Assembly (NCBI RefSeq): GCF_034702125.1
Contig: NC_085876.1
Location: 23,587,307-23,651,306, forward strand
DNA: 64,000 nt
Direction: 5' to 3'
Origin: Engraulis encrasicolus
Taxonomy: Eukaryota > Chordata > Actinopteri > Clupeiformes > Engraulidae
Shown here: positions 12,001 to 24,550 of the stretch, piece by piece
Position numbering within the stretch: position 1 is the first letter of the stretch
Layout of the letters: the number at the start of each line of letters is the position of its first letter
Notes under the pieces: generated by a model
The model's database searches: none
What the model was told of the DNA's origin: nothing
What the model saw: the letters and a program-made list of their open reading frames with translations, nothing else
Position numbers and translations under genes: made by a program

Positions 12001-12563
12001 CAAATCAATCATCAAAACATCCTTGCCAGAGGATGGTCACGGAACGTCACATTATGACCCGATGTATGACATTATGTTTAATTCTCGTCAACCACAAACC
12101 TTGATCTTTTTTTACCTTTCAGATGACTTCTGCATAGCCTACTTGTAATTTACTGTCCACAACTGAACTCAGTATGAGCAGACCTTTCATTTGAGCCTAA
12201 TATTAAGGCTCTCTGACGATTTTGAAAAAAATGACATTTAAAGAGCCAAAAGTGGCAGCCATCTTGAATTTGAAGGTCAAAAATAGGTCAAATCAATAAA
12301 TCTACACCATTTGTGAATGTCTTGCCCCAAATAGTCTCAGAAACGATGTATTATGCAGAATTGTGGGCAAAACCATTAAAAAGCTATTTTCCAGCTTGGC
12401 TGGCAGCAGCCATTTGGGATATAGGGCTCTAAAAAAAATTCCCCACATTTTTGTGAGGGGCACCCCGGCTCAATTTTTTATTTAACCTTTATAGATGACA
12501 AATCCAGTGAGAAACGAACCTTTCCTCTCCACGGTCACGGAACTGCTATAAATGACCCAACTA
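9098..12563. mobile_element. 3.5 kb element with arms of about 1.4 kb in inverted repeat
   Basis: Ends are TAGTTGGGTCATTTATAGCA and its complement. The outer 300-400 bp of the arms are nearly identical; inner parts diverge but align to about 10,457 and 11,095, leaving roughly 640 bp in the centre. Arms contain short broken peptide-like stretches such as KLIQKISVQPIVI and DDERDLHIQG on the minus strand of the right arm. I do not recognise a transposase. Flanks share TAT, possibly a short target duplication. It may be a foldback or long-TIR DNA transposon remnant, or an inverted duplication of one. Confidence 0.75.
11438..11757. mobile_element. hAT-like MITE inside right arm (homologue in left arm at about 9,913-10,240)
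   Basis: Begins CAGTGGTTCTCAACC and ends GGTTGAAAACTACTG, the usual termini of a widespread vertebrate hAT-derived MITE. Flanks TGCTAGAT and TTCTAGAT resemble an 8 bp duplication. The equivalent diverged sequence sits at the mirrored position in the other arm. Confidence 0.7.
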
Positions 12564-13585
12564 TATGCCCAGGACAAAGTCATCTGAAAGGGGCCCGCAA
12601 CCCAAAACATAAAATGCATTGAGGACCCAATTCTGGGTCGCCTCTTTCACTGGGCCCACAACAAATGACTCGTTTGTAGCTTTCTTGATGTTGCGTGCAA
12701 AAAGCAAAATCAGTTTCGGACCATATGACTGCCTGACATAGTGGCGTATAGCAGTGCTCCCCAACCAGGGGTACATTTCCCACCAGGGTCACGGGAGCAC
12801 CCTGTAAGGGGTATATAGAAAAATGTAATAATGAAAGATGTATTTAGTGTTAGTAAGCTTAACATTGGGATAGAGGAAGAGACTATATAAAGACTGAGCG
12901 AGTGGGAGATCAAAACGCTTGGGAAACAGGCATATAGAGTAGCTGCACAGGGCTACAAAAAGCTGCTGGACAGTCTTCAGCAATTCATCACACACACACA
13001 GAAAAAAACTTGGAAAGCTTCTTTGGCTGTGAAGAATGTGCCAGAACACAGAGTGAAATGTCACTCCTCTTCTCCTCTCCCCCCCTCCTCCTACTGAACA
13101 CAACCAATCGCTCTCCCCGCCTCCAATACACGTCGGACGCACTGGATCAGAACCAAGAGGGATCGTGTTCTGTTCCCGGCCACGGTGCCCAGAACTTGGC
13201 AAAAAAAAGCAGGAAAATAAATATACAGATGATATAGTAGTATAGTTCATTACAGTTTTCTATAGTTTTACACATGCATTTTCAGGTTTGGACGAAGCAC
13301 TAATTCCGGATTTAGTTTGGGAAAAATGACATGTTGCATTACTACCTCAGACTATCCAAGTCTGGCGAGCAGGAAGCTCTCAACCCCCCCGCCACTGTGG
13401 TCACGATGCTTATCACAACCGTTTACAGCAGCAGAAGCCGCTCACCACCCAATGAATTATGGGTAAGTGAATGACCAGCGTCATGTTTTGGCCATGGCTA
13501 TTAATTAAGCTAGTCCCCTGGGCCCTGTTATTGAATCACTGAGGGTTTCATGTCAGAGATATGTGGGTGCAGTGGTCAAAAGGAG

Positions 13586-13589
<4 letters not shown>

Positions 13590-13668
<79 letters not shown>

Positions 13669-13676
13669 GTGTGTGT
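13590..13676. repeat. (GT)n-(GTGC)n microsatellite
   Basis: GT dinucleotides pass into seven GTGC-type units near 13,637-13,665. Confidence 0.95.
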
Positions 13677-14229
13677 AAGCTGAGGAGATAAAACAGAAGC
13701 GTATGAGGGCAACATGAATGCGTTTACAACTACAGTATTCAAGTTACAGTGTGTGTGTGTGTGCGTGTGTGTGCTTGCGGTTTTGAACAGAAGACTGAGG
13801 TGCATGTGCATCAGTGTATATGCAAGTTATAGCTTACATCCACGTGAGCAGGGTTGATAAATAGCCTGAGTGTAAATCAGTAGCGGAGATCAATTCTGGT
13901 CGGACCTCTAGGGAGGCAAGGAGGGAACAGGAGAACTGCCACACAGCCAGCCACCACAGCCGTCAATCATCTTTTGCATGTCACATGACATGAGGAGGAG
14001 GACACACTACCAGAGAGACTGGATAAGTATAATACTCCCAGAATCTCTGACGCTGCCTTAACTGTTTCTGTATGGTGAGACCAAAAGTAACCAAAGCAAA
14101 AAAAAGGAGGTTGTTGAAGGAGTTTTTTCCACTCGTGACTTGAAACCAGAATGTTTGATTTACTAGCTAATCACAGTGGCTTTGACTTAGCACCGAATTC
14201 ACCATATCACATCATTCCAGTTTATTTGC

Positions 14230-14345
14230 TAAATATTTTTATGGGCTTCTTTGAACCTTGATTGGACAGGACAATGAAGAGTTGACAGGAAACCTGTGGG
14301 AGTGAGAGATGGTGTAGGGTTGGGAAATGACCCAGGCCGGACTCG
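14230..14345 (-). mobile_element. SINE-like repeat with tRNA-like head
   Basis: Contains GGACAGGACAATGAAGAG and, on the minus strand, CCGGGCTCGAGTCCGGCC (B-box-like). A body of this type recurs at 40,000 and 45,360. Confidence 0.5.
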
Positions 14346-14399
14346 AGCCCGGCTCCCCTTGGCCAGTGAGCCTGTATATGGATGGGTGAATTAGGAAAG

Positions 14400-14715
14400 C
14401 GAAAGTGAAGTGAAAGTGAAAGCCCACCTGGGAAACTCCAACTGTCGTTGTGACACAGCACTTAACAGCACACAAGTGTTCACTGCACACTGGACACAAC
14501 GAAATTGCATTTTGTGTCTCACCCGTGCAAGGGGCAGCCCCTAATTACGTCCCAAGGGAGCAGTGCGGCGGGACGGTACCACGCTCAGGGTACCTCAGTC
14601 ATGGAGGAGGATGGGGGGAGAGCACCGTTTAACTTCCCTGGCGGGTCGGGAGTCGAACCAGCAACCTTTGGGCTACAAGTCTGACGCCCTAACCACTGAC
14701 ACATGACTTCCCCTA
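14400..14715 (-). mobile_element. tRNA-derived SINE
   Basis: Minus strand reads GTCAGTGGTTAGGGCG then GGTTGCTGGTTCGACTCCCG (A- and B-box-like) near 14,640-14,700, followed by a body with CCCAAGGGAGCAGTGCGG, a word found in many fish SINEs. Confidence 0.7.
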
Positions 14716-14870
14716 TACCACACCACACCACGCCACGCCAGACCAGACCAAACCATGTAACACCAAAGCTTAGAAGGTGCTAAATGTTGCAGTTAAGTGC
14801 GCAACGACTAGTGAGCCTCACAGGAAGCATGAGCAGGCCCAGGCAAGGCCAGTGACAAAAGCAGAGCAGG

Positions 14871-14997
14871 GGTGCATTTCTGGAAAGCGTAGTTGCTAAC
14901 TATGTTAGCTGTTTTGTTGGTTGCAATGCAATTTCCCATTGGGAACTACCGAAGTTGCTAACTGCTAACAACTACGCTTTCCAGAAATGCACCCCAG
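14871..14997. mobile_element. short palindromic MITE, family B copy 1
   Basis: Perfect outer inverted repeats GGGGTGCATTTCTGGAAAGC surround TAGTTGCTAAC arms. Length 127 bp. Confidence 0.8.
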
Positions 14998-15174
14998 ACC
15001 TGCAAACAAGTGCACCTCAAACAGCGCACTTGTGTCAGCGCACTGACGTTTAGTGCATAGCTCACACACAGTGCACTGAGGTTGTTACTGCATAGTGTCC
15101 AGGGAAAGTGCACTGAATTTTCCTACGCAGTAAAACACAGTGTATGAAGTGCGCCATTTGAGACACAACACTGT

Positions 15175-15302
15175 GGACCCTGTTTCTAGACAGCATCATT
15201 GCTAACCAGTTAGCAACTTTGCATGCTTCCAATGGGAAATCACGATGCAACAAAGTAAGTTGCTAACTTAATAAGCAACGGCGTGGTCAAGAAACGTACC
15301 CG
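15175..15302. mobile_element. short palindromic MITE, family B copy 2 (diverged)
   Basis: Same architecture as 14,871-14,997: ends GTTTCTAGACAG / GGTCAAGAAACG, inner GCTAACCAGTTAGCAAC and GTTGCTAACTTA, and a shared CCAATGGGAAAT core. About 180 bp from copy 1. Confidence 0.65.
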
Positions 15303-15439
15303 GTTTGGCAAGGATATCACACTTCCACAGTGTCGACACAATGGCGACACTGATGGGCTGAGGCGGATCTCGCTTGCTTGCTCCAAAAGCTAAATTGCTC
15401 CACAGGCTCCACAAACAGACGCTCGTTTAAGGCGTATCG

Positions 15440-15752
15440 GTTCCTTTGCACTCATTGAGGTCTAGCCAGTTCCTGTTCCTCTCTGCCTCAATGCATCTGT
15501 GTCTCTCTGCACTATTTTCTCTCATCACCATTCCGCCACCCCCAACCAACCCTGCACTGGCCCTCTCTTCCTCTTGTTCCCTTCCTCTGCCCCAATGCTT
15601 CTCTGTCTATCTATACCATTTTCTCCCCCCCCCTCCCCTCCCCCTCCTACCCATTTCTCCTTCAGCTCGCACCCTCCCTTGCTCTCGCTATTTTCTCTCT
15701 TCATCTCCCACCCCCACAAACCAAACCCTAGACTACACATCTCTCTTCCTCT

Positions 15753-15815
<63 letters not shown>

Positions 15816-17060
15816 CTGGCTCATTCATTTCATTTCCTTAACTGCCAGCTATCCAGCCAGCATGATGGCGCAGCATGGTGAGGTCTGAGTCACCGCTCAC
15901 CACACAGCAACTCATGGTCGGAGATCCACATTTTGAAACGTCCATAAATCCTCTGCCATATCCATTTTAAAATACATTTGGCTACATTTTTTGTACTATT
16001 AAGTCACATTTCCTACTTTCCCTTAAACAATTGCTGCCCTTTTAACTCTCCCATTAGTCCAAATGTAATGACCCTGCATAATATTCCACTCTTACATGGT
16101 TAAGTGTTTAGCTTCATAATCACACTTTCTCTCACATGTCTGTCATTTTCTCTCCTTCATTGGCTTCCGCACTCTTCTTCCATCATTCCGTCCTTCTCCA
16201 TAATGATGGACTAGCATTGCTGAAGCCTGAGCCACCATAGCCACGGATGGTTGGAGAGACCCGACTATGCAAATTAAAAATGTCCCCATTTTAAGCTACA
16301 CGGCTATGTCAATTTCTTGTCTTTTAAACTAAATTCCACACTTTCTCTCAGATAGTTTCTGTCCTTTTACCTCCCTCCTTGATTTTGTCTACATCACTCC
16401 ATCTTCCTGAACTCAGTCAACTCTCTCTAGATTTCTTCTGTTCCCCTGTCGCTTTCTCTCACTCCTTTTTTGATTTCCTTTTAATACTCCTTCTCTCTCC
16501 CGCTTTCCTTCTACTCTCCCTCTCTCATACACCCTCTCTGGAGTGCTGTTTTTTCCCCCTCTCTCTCCCTCAGTCAGTCGATATCCGCTAGGACCTCCAT
16601 CTCCATGGTAATCGATGTGGCAGCGGCATGGTCATTACTGGGCCAGTTAATCAACCGGCTAGCCTCCCCACTCGCTCTCTCGCTCCCTTCTCTCAGTCTT
16701 CTCCTCTCCATTCCTTTTCTCGCTCCCTCCCTTCATCTTTCTTCTCCTCTTTAGCCAACTATCCTTCCTGCTCGCTCTCTCGTTCCCTGCCGTCTCTCAC
16801 CTTCTACTCATGTGTGTTCCTTCGTTCTTTGCCTTCTCCTCTTAGCTCGGCAGCATCCTTCTCCTCTCCTTCCCTCACTCTCTTTCTCTTCTCTTTGCAT
16901 TATTTCCCCACTCACTCCCTTCTACTCTCCTTTACCGAGGCATCCCCCAATCACTCTACTTGTGCAATCTCTTCCTCTTCTCCTCCGTACAGAGTACTTA
17001 GCCCTTCCGCGCTTGCTCCCTTCTCTTCTCCTCAATCACAATTAGTCCGTTTCTCCCAAC
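15440..17060. repeat. pyrimidine-rich low-complexity region with (GA)n
   Basis: Long C/T-rich runs (TCTCTCCCTC-like words) with a (GA)n microsatellite at 15,755-15,812. Open frames rich in S, L and P here are compositional. Confidence 0.75.
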
Positions 17061-17589
17061 TGTCCAGCTATATCTGCCGTTGATTCACCCTATTCTCTCA
17101 CCCTCCATAGAGAAATAATGATTTTCATCTCTCTGGTCGCATAGAGCTCCGAAGTCACCCGGAAACATGTAGCAGACTGTAGTATTTCTTGTTAGCATTT
17201 GAGGACTTTCTGGTTCCCAGCAATGACCGTGGGGAATGGGGACCAGTCTCAAATAAGGTGTGTCTGCAAACATGCGATTAGCGAACCCCCGCAAACTGAC
17301 GAGGGTATTACAAATAGGCTGTAGGGATGACATGATTGATCATTTTTGGGTCAAACGCCAACCTTGGTTTAGTAGTATACTTTCAAAACTTACCATCGAG
17401 GAGAAGTTTGCTCATGCGACTATAGCTCACGCGAGAATGTGAGATGTAGTTCCCTAAAATTCACGAGTAGCCAAGGTATAGCAACATTGCTTTATTATCG
17501 TTATGTTTAGGTTGATAAATACACACGTGTTGTTGTGCTGCTCCATTTGTTACTAAGGAAAGGATGCGGGGATAGGTGAATGACGGCTG

Positions 17590-18378
17590 TTAAAGATGGC
17601 CTCTCAACGTCATTTGATTAATATTGCTGTGTTCCCCATTGTTATTGAATGTGTTTCGCGTTGGTCCTGTTTTAAAAAACGTTCTGGTTGCTTTGTTTCA
17701 AGCCGTTTTTGAAAGCCAGCAAGGTGGCTTGTGGAGAAACGAGAGGGTGTTCCGTGTTTCTCGTGGAAATGCGTCTCTGATTGGCTCACTCTTCCAGCTC
17801 TCGTAGAAATGCGTCTCTGATTGGCTCAGTCCTCCTGTTCTTGGAGCGAATGTAATGGGAAACAGAGTCGCCACTTCCCCGGGTGGTACTGCACTATAGG
17901 GGCGCCAACGGAGGCGTGCATGCTCCATTCAGGGCTGTGCTCTTTCGACAGCGACCCCTAGGCGAGCTGCAGGCACGGAGCAACCAGAGTGGACTTGCTC
18001 TATGGATGAGGCTTTGTGCTGTGTGTGTACCTGAGAGTAGCAACCAGCTGATAGCTAAGCTAAGCTAGATTTCGGGCCACCAGACGTTGCTTGTATTGAA
18101 AACAAGCAGAAAAAAATTACTCGACATGTTTTTAGAAAAATGGGTCGACATAAACCTTTGTGGCCAACGCCTTCTTTCGACGTGACGAAACACAGAAAGG
18201 CTTTCGTGATTCGCTCGTTTCTCTGCATTATTGATGTAAATTGGGAAACACCGGGAAACACAGCCAGGCGAGGTGACGCACCGCTATGAGAGCCTTGCGA
18301 GTGAGTTTAACTTGGGCTGACCGTCCGATCTTCAAAAGGAGTGAGTAAAATTGTGTTTAATCGGAAGTTGGCCTTTAA
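17590..18378. mobile_element. TTAA-type (piggyBac-like) element, copy 2
   Basis: Starts TTAAAGATGGCC and ends GGCCTTTAA with TTAA at each border. Compared with copy 1 it has extra internal sequence (17,900-18,210) and is 789 bp. No transposase. Confidence 0.75.
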
Positions 18379-19677
18379 CGTTTGTCTATATTTTTCAACA
18401 TTGGGCTAACAAAAATATAATTCCTGGAAACCGGATTTCCGTGAAAATGCTAATCCGCACATACAACTCGTCGTCACCCACTTAGGAGCTCTATTAGGTC
18501 CAAACACTCCAGTTAAAGGGAAAGGAGCAAGGCCTTAGAGTAGTTTACTCCACATAGCTGCAGCACCCAGCCAATGACCAAATCTAGTGACCGTCTTCTC
18601 ATCAATGCCCATCGTTTGTCTAATCAGCCTATTTCTCGTGACACACCTTCGATTCGGTGCATTCAAAGCAGGTATAAGTAGCATCCGCTGGCAGACATGA
18701 ACTTGTATGCCACTGTTCATTATGAAAATCAGTAGTCGTAAATAGCATCTGCTTCATTTCAAAACGGAACTTGCAATGGTGAAAAATGTCAATTCGCTTC
18801 ACTGCCAGCCATTTGACCAGTACTCTGACCCTCTACTGTACAGCGCTAATGACTTAACTCGCTGTATCTACTTTTGGTCTTGAACACCCTGACCCAACCA
18901 TCCGTCCTGGACTCTACTTCAGACGAGGAGAATAGAGAAGCAGAAAGGCTTCAGGGTGGTCCACTCTATTTCAATCGAGCATCCAGCCATGACCCAATCT
19001 AGTCAATCACTCCCACTGGGCAAAAGATACACCAGGGCTTATCTTCTCACTCACCAATGTCCAGTGCTGCTGACTAGGAGCTGGGCAGTGAGCCAGACGT
19101 AATGACCAGACTCATATTAAGGTCAGGGCTAGTGCTTTGCGAAAAAGGCAGTTGCAGCAGAGAGAGTGGACATATTAAGAAATGAATTCCTCAGTCAACG
19201 TGAAAATTTGAATAGGGAAAAAAAAGGAGTGTGCTTGTGAAAAATGAACAAAGTAGTAGTCATCTCGGAGGTAAAATAACCCAGCACCACACAAGGCTTT
19301 TCGAAAAAGAAGGGTGCATCTGTGGTGTGTGTGTGAACATTTTAGCAGGCACTTCAATGCCAGCGACTTTTGTCTAATCAAAACTTCGATGACGGACAGA
19401 ATTTACTACATTATTGAATATGAACGCAACTCCAATGAGTAGTGTTCAATTAATTTAGCTGGCAGCTAACTGGTCTCACAGGAGTCAATGTTAACTGCTA
19501 GCTTGGAGGAAAAATTTGCACTGCCATACCCAGAGAACGGTTGAAAGTATAGGAGAATGGTAAAACCCTATTATTTAACTCAAGGGGAGGTGTAAAATAA
19601 GCTTATTTCCAAAAATGGGACAGTATCACTTTAAGCTGCATCCAGGACGCATAGCCTAACTATCATCAGTAAGCATT

Positions 19678-19737
19678 TTTCAAGAAGGAAAAGAAGTAGC
19701 CATGCTTACCTGCACGTTGACATCTTCCTTCTTGAAT
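19678..19737. repeat. inverted repeat enclosing ankrd28 exon 2 donor
   Basis: TTCAAGAAGGAA (19,678-19,689) is the exact complement of TTCCTTCTTGAA (19,726-19,737). The donor at 19,709 lies within the 36-nt loop. Confidence 0.7.
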
Positions 19738-19793
19738 ATGAGTGAGCGAACCTCGTCGGGATCCACATTAAATATAGCTTTCAGCAGTGAAGG
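19710..19793 (-). CDS. ankrd28: ankrd28 coding exon 2
   Basis: This 84-nt exon encodes exactly 28 residues, PSLLKAIFNVDPDEVRSLIF then KKEDVNVQ, in phase 0 at both ends. The acceptor is TCGACAG and the donor CAG|GTAAGC. It corresponds to the N-terminal cap helix before the first ankyrin repeat. The FKKEDVN motif favours ANKRD28 over ANKRD44 or ANKRD52. The donor lies in the loop of a possible 12 bp hairpin. Confidence 0.95.
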
Positions 19794-21181
19794 CTGTCGA
19801 GAGAGGGAGACAAGACACAAAACGGTCACAAGGGGTCAAAACATCACCGAATAAAACATAGCAGGCATGAACGCCACAGCAGCTGTGGTCGCTCCTGATA
19901 AGGAAAACGGACAAGAAAACTAACAGACGCCATTTTCAAAAGAGAGAGACAAGAGTCAATAACCAATAAAACAGTAACGCTACATGACAAAGCCAGTTGT
20001 AGACACTCCTCCTGATGAAGACAGTGATGCATCACTTACAGAAATCGTTTTGCGTGTGTGCTGCTTCAGTATCTCTGAAATTATCTACTAGGCTACACAC
20101 ATGAAACAGGTAACAGGGTCTATGGAGAGAGTCCGCTCCTTTCTGCCCGGAGAAGTATTGGCTCTCAGTTTCCATTGCAGGAACTTGAGCAGGTGTCCTT
20201 ACGCAGGTAGCAGTGTGGGGTTACACTCACTGAAGTACTAGGCAGAGCATGCAACATGCCTGAAAACTCATGAGCGTTCAAAAAGGTGACCAAAAAAACC
20301 CAAAAAACTTTGGGGCCCGACCAACATGGATTTTAAGTAAACTTGGTGTGCCTTTAGTGGCAAGGTAGAACACAAGAGCAGAGCCTTTGTATGAATCTGA
20401 CAACATTAAGGGAGAAACAGACTAACAACTTTTTATTAAGGGGGTAGTACACTATAGAGTCATCCATGATTATGTCAGTATGTTTAAGTCACAGAGATGG
20501 TTTTATGTTGTTTGAAAGTTCTTTTCTGGCTCCACATATTACACAAAGAGCATGGAAAAAAGAATTGTCTGGGTATATAATATATTAAAATATTGAAACA
20601 TGAATATCAAAAGAAAAAAACACCCCTTTACACATGGGATTTTGAAATGGTTTTGTGTTTATTTATTTGTTTTAACTATTTCAGTTTTAATAGGACTATG
20701 CTTTTTAAATATATTCAGCAAAAACCTTTCTAAATTTGCACGATAATATAAAAAAAAACGTCATATTTCTGGTCACAATAACTGTGAGGTTAAATTTGCA
20801 AATCGTGACACCCCAAATCGTCATACCATATAAAGCAGTACATTTTGTCTTGTGTGACGTAAAACACCTCTCCAATGGTGGCTTCTCACTCAAGCTTTCC
20901 CTGAATTGAACACATAACCCCCCATCAACTACCAATAACCCATCATCAAATACCGCAACACAAACACAACGGCATTCCCATATAATCCTAAACCCAATTA
21001 CCAGACCAGAATGTCTTTCCACAGTGGTATTGATCGCACCATCACAGCACTGCAATGGGCAACAGCAGCAGCATAGTCTAACTTACCGTCAGACAGTGCT
21101 GCTAAATCAAATGTCAGCGAATGAGGTGGAACGGAGGCTTTTTACATAATACCGTCTGACTCTGAACCTGTCTGGGATGGG

Positions 21182-21780
21182 CCACCCACATACAGCACAG
21201 GCAGGGTCTTAAGAACAGTGCTGATTGTTATGTCAAGGTGACACTAGGTCATCGACATATTTGTTCAGATGGAAGCCAAGAACAACAGAAAGATGAGAGG
21301 CACAATGTTATTTGCTTCTGACCTGAAACATTATCTATAGACCAGAACGTGAAAGGTGTCAGGCAGGCGAGTGGTATCGAGCAAGGTGATACTCGTTCAT
21401 CCCTCTCTTGTTGAGAAAAAAACCCCTTGAAGACTACATCCCACCCACATACAGACAATGTCTAAGGGACAGTGCTGATATTATTTCAAGGTGATACTAG
21501 GTCATCGAGCTGTTGAGAATAGGCTACAGACACATTCCTGTTTTTGCAGGTCAGGCCTTCTTAAACATCTCTAGACCAGAATGTGCAAGGTGTCTGAGAA
21601 AGAAGCCTTGAACAATAACTTGCATAGATGAAAGGCACATATCTGATCTGCTTCTGACCTCCATACATTATCTACAGACCAGAATGTGAAAGGTGTATGG
21701 CAGCCAGGCAAGTGGTGTTGGGACTGGGAGTTGAAACTAGTTCATCCTGTTGATGCAATCAACATCTAAATGTGAACGTG
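21182..21780. repeat. local tandem duplication, period about 257 bp
   Basis: CACCCACATACAG, AGTGCTGAT and AGGTGATACTAGGTCATCG-type words recur at 21,184 and 21,441. GACCAGAA(T/C)GTGAAAGGTGT recurs at about 21,340, 21,578 and 21,678. Confidence 0.75.
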
Positions 21781-22260
21781 AGAGAAGTCAGGCAGTCGGA
21801 ATGAAGAAATCATCAACCACAAACAAAAGTATTTGAGAGCATTCAACAGCTACTAGTGACACATTAACACCCCGACACAAACGCGCCTCCCTCCTGGTAG
21901 CTGTCGGTGGGCCAACGAGCTAAGAAGAAAGGAGTAGAGGAGGACTCGCCTGCTGCCTGTCTGTCTGGTGTCAGGTCAGGTGTGCTTGCTTTACCACAGG
22001 AGAAGGGAAGGGGATGAGAAGAACACACAAATGGCTAACCGATACAGCCATCAAATTATATTACGGGTCAGGTGGATAAGCTGAGCTCATCTTGCTCACT
22101 CTCTCTCGTTGCACGCACAGTTACTTTGTACCTCACATTCTTGCATCTAACATGTTGCACATGTTCAAACCTCAAACAATCGCACTACCACGTGACCGTG
22201 AACTGACAGTGGAAACGTAACAAAAAAGGAGTGCCAGCCTGGGCTAGACTAACTGCTGAC

Positions 22261-22938
22261 CTGTAGTGTGTGTGTGTGTGTCTGTGTGTGTCTGTGTGTG
22301 TCTGTGTGTGTCTGTGTGTCTCTGTGTGCGCGCCTCAGTTGACAGCAAAAAAAAAAAAAAAGGGGGGGGGGTTGGCAGCAGACATTATCAACCAGATGAA
22401 AAGGGGATGAGGAAAAGGATTGCACAAATGACTAATTAATACAGCAATCAAATACTGTACCAAGTTAAGCACCCAAGCTCATCTGATTACCTCACATTAA
22501 CATGGACACTCGCGCACGTGCATACACAGGACGTTTTCAGAAAGTCTTGTGTATGACTACAAACCTCAGATGCACACGTACAGAACAAGCTTTTCACCCA
22601 GGTCCTGCTTGTGTGGCGCGTGCATGCACACTTGCGCACGCACGCACGGACACCTGTCCAGTTCCCTAAAATGGCTCCTCCGTGTACACACTGAGACTTC
22701 TAGCAAACCCCTAAAATAAGTGCAGAGCAACCATATATGTGGAGGCAGCTGTGTGTTCCCTTTTTACGATGCCTGTGCTCGTTGCGAAACACTTTGGATT
22801 CCGGAAACAGAACACGGCATGGGAACGAGACCTGCTTCTTACACAAAACTTGCATTGGTTTTGAGTAGTCAAAGATGCATACAAAACACAGTGTAGCAAG
22901 GCTTTATAGTACCAATGAAAGGAGGAAGAGTGTGCGTG

Positions 22939-22995
<57 letters not shown>

Positions 22996-23000
22996 TGTGT
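22261..23000. repeat. GT-rich microsatellites and A/G run
   Basis: (GT)n with TCTG interruptions at 22,265-22,330, a poly-A/poly-G run at 22,350-22,371, and (GT)n at 22,942-22,987. The intervening sequence is unremarkable. Confidence 0.85.
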
Positions 23001-24550
23001 GTGCATGCACATGCTTGAATGCATGTGTATGCATGACCGTGCATGTGTGTTCAACATGTTTCTTGTTATCGTTAACACAGGAACCACTCTTATTAGTACC
23101 TGTAGACTTATAAAAGACCATAGCCTACTGTTGGAATGCCGTCTCTTCTAACAGGTAGCCATTTTCTCTTCTCCAGCCAACCAGGCTACACAACAAAGCA
23201 CAGAGTCCACCACGTCAGCAAAGCTCGTTTCGTTTGTATAATAACAAGATGCTGTGTAGTGCATGTTGCACCACAAAGCCCTAACAGGCACTTTTCAAAG
23301 CCAGGCCGTTTTTGTTGCCAGAAATTGCCAGCTTTGCAGTGATTGAGAGAGAAGAATGAAAACCATTAGGGCACATTTTTTGTGCAGTCAACAAAAACAC
23401 GTCTGTTGCTCTTGCGCTCTTCTTCTCAAACTGAAACCACAGACTCTCTCTTCCTCTGTTCCAAATAGAGTCCTCTCAGTATGTTAATGCTAATCAGCTG
23501 GCTAGCGTCCGGCTAACACAACACAACACAGGCTGGTGTGTTGCTTGTCCTAGCTAAAGGGGAAGACTGGTGGTATGCTTGTGCTAAACCAGTAACGCAT
23601 CCGTGTGAAACCAGTGGTACATCCGTGTGAAACCAGTTTAACGCGTGCCATGCAGGGGAAGTGGTCAGGTCGTGTTGCCATGTGGAAGAGGCAGGGTTAG
23701 GGAAGGGGCTACTGTACGTCGTGTAGCTTAGCAACAGCCTGTGACATTTTGACGGGGTGTTGGCATACATATGCGCCCTTGTTTGAGGACATGGTGAGAC
23801 ATTTGACACCTAAGCTGCAGATCTCCCTTAAAAACACACACACTCACGTTCACTCTGCTCACACACACACACAGTAGAAGGGATGAATCCTGGTGCAGTC
23901 CACAGGCCCTGGCTAGCACAGTTGACATGTCTGCATCTGCTCTGCGGGTAATTATTTTGCACCAAGGCAAAGATAAAAGGATAAAACCAGCTCGATGACA
24001 CACAAAGATAAAAACTGGCACAGGAATTTTCCATAGATTTTCCACACTCAAAACAACCACATCCTCCGATTTGCATACAGTTCTCTTCACAAGGGAGAGA
24101 GAGAGAGAGGAAACAATGAGTCCTTTTTTTTTTTTTAAATAGTTGCCCAACTATTAAGCAGTTTCATCTTGGAATGTGGAAAGTTGTCGGATTATAATTC
24201 CAACACACCATTCATGGTGAAAGAACTGCCCTTGAGGAAGTACCCTAACCTCACATTGCACCAGGGACTGCACCGTATGCAACTGCCTGCAAGTCACTTT
24301 GATAAAAGCTTCAGCTAAGTGTTAATTACAGTAATAATGTTGAGTAATGCAACAGGCTGCCGACTCTCTAATCTCTCCCTCTTCCATCCTCCAATCTTTG
24401 TGTCCCAACTACATGAATGATGCAACACAACGCCTCTACATGTGATACTTTCACTTTCTTTTCCCCTTTTCCACCCTCCATTGATGGATCACCCCCTCCC
24501 CCTCACTCTCTCTTCTAATGCCATCCTCCATCCATGGGCATGGCGCTCAC

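Larger units (their letters stand above)
8376..19709 (-). other. ankrd28: ankrd28 intron 2
   Basis: 11.3 kb with no supported exon. It carries the 9,098-12,563 palindromic element, SINE-like pieces (14,230-14,715), paired small palindromes (14,871-15,302), a pyrimidine-rich stretch (15,440-17,060) and a TTAA-type element (17,590-18,378). Stretches 8,600-9,090, 12,570-13,580, 13,700-14,220 and 18,400-19,700 show no feature I can name. Confidence 0.7.

Noticed and set aside
15446..17083. Ser/Leu/Pro-rich open frames
   Set aside because: They come from C/T-rich low-complexity intron sequence with no splice-bounded coding pattern.
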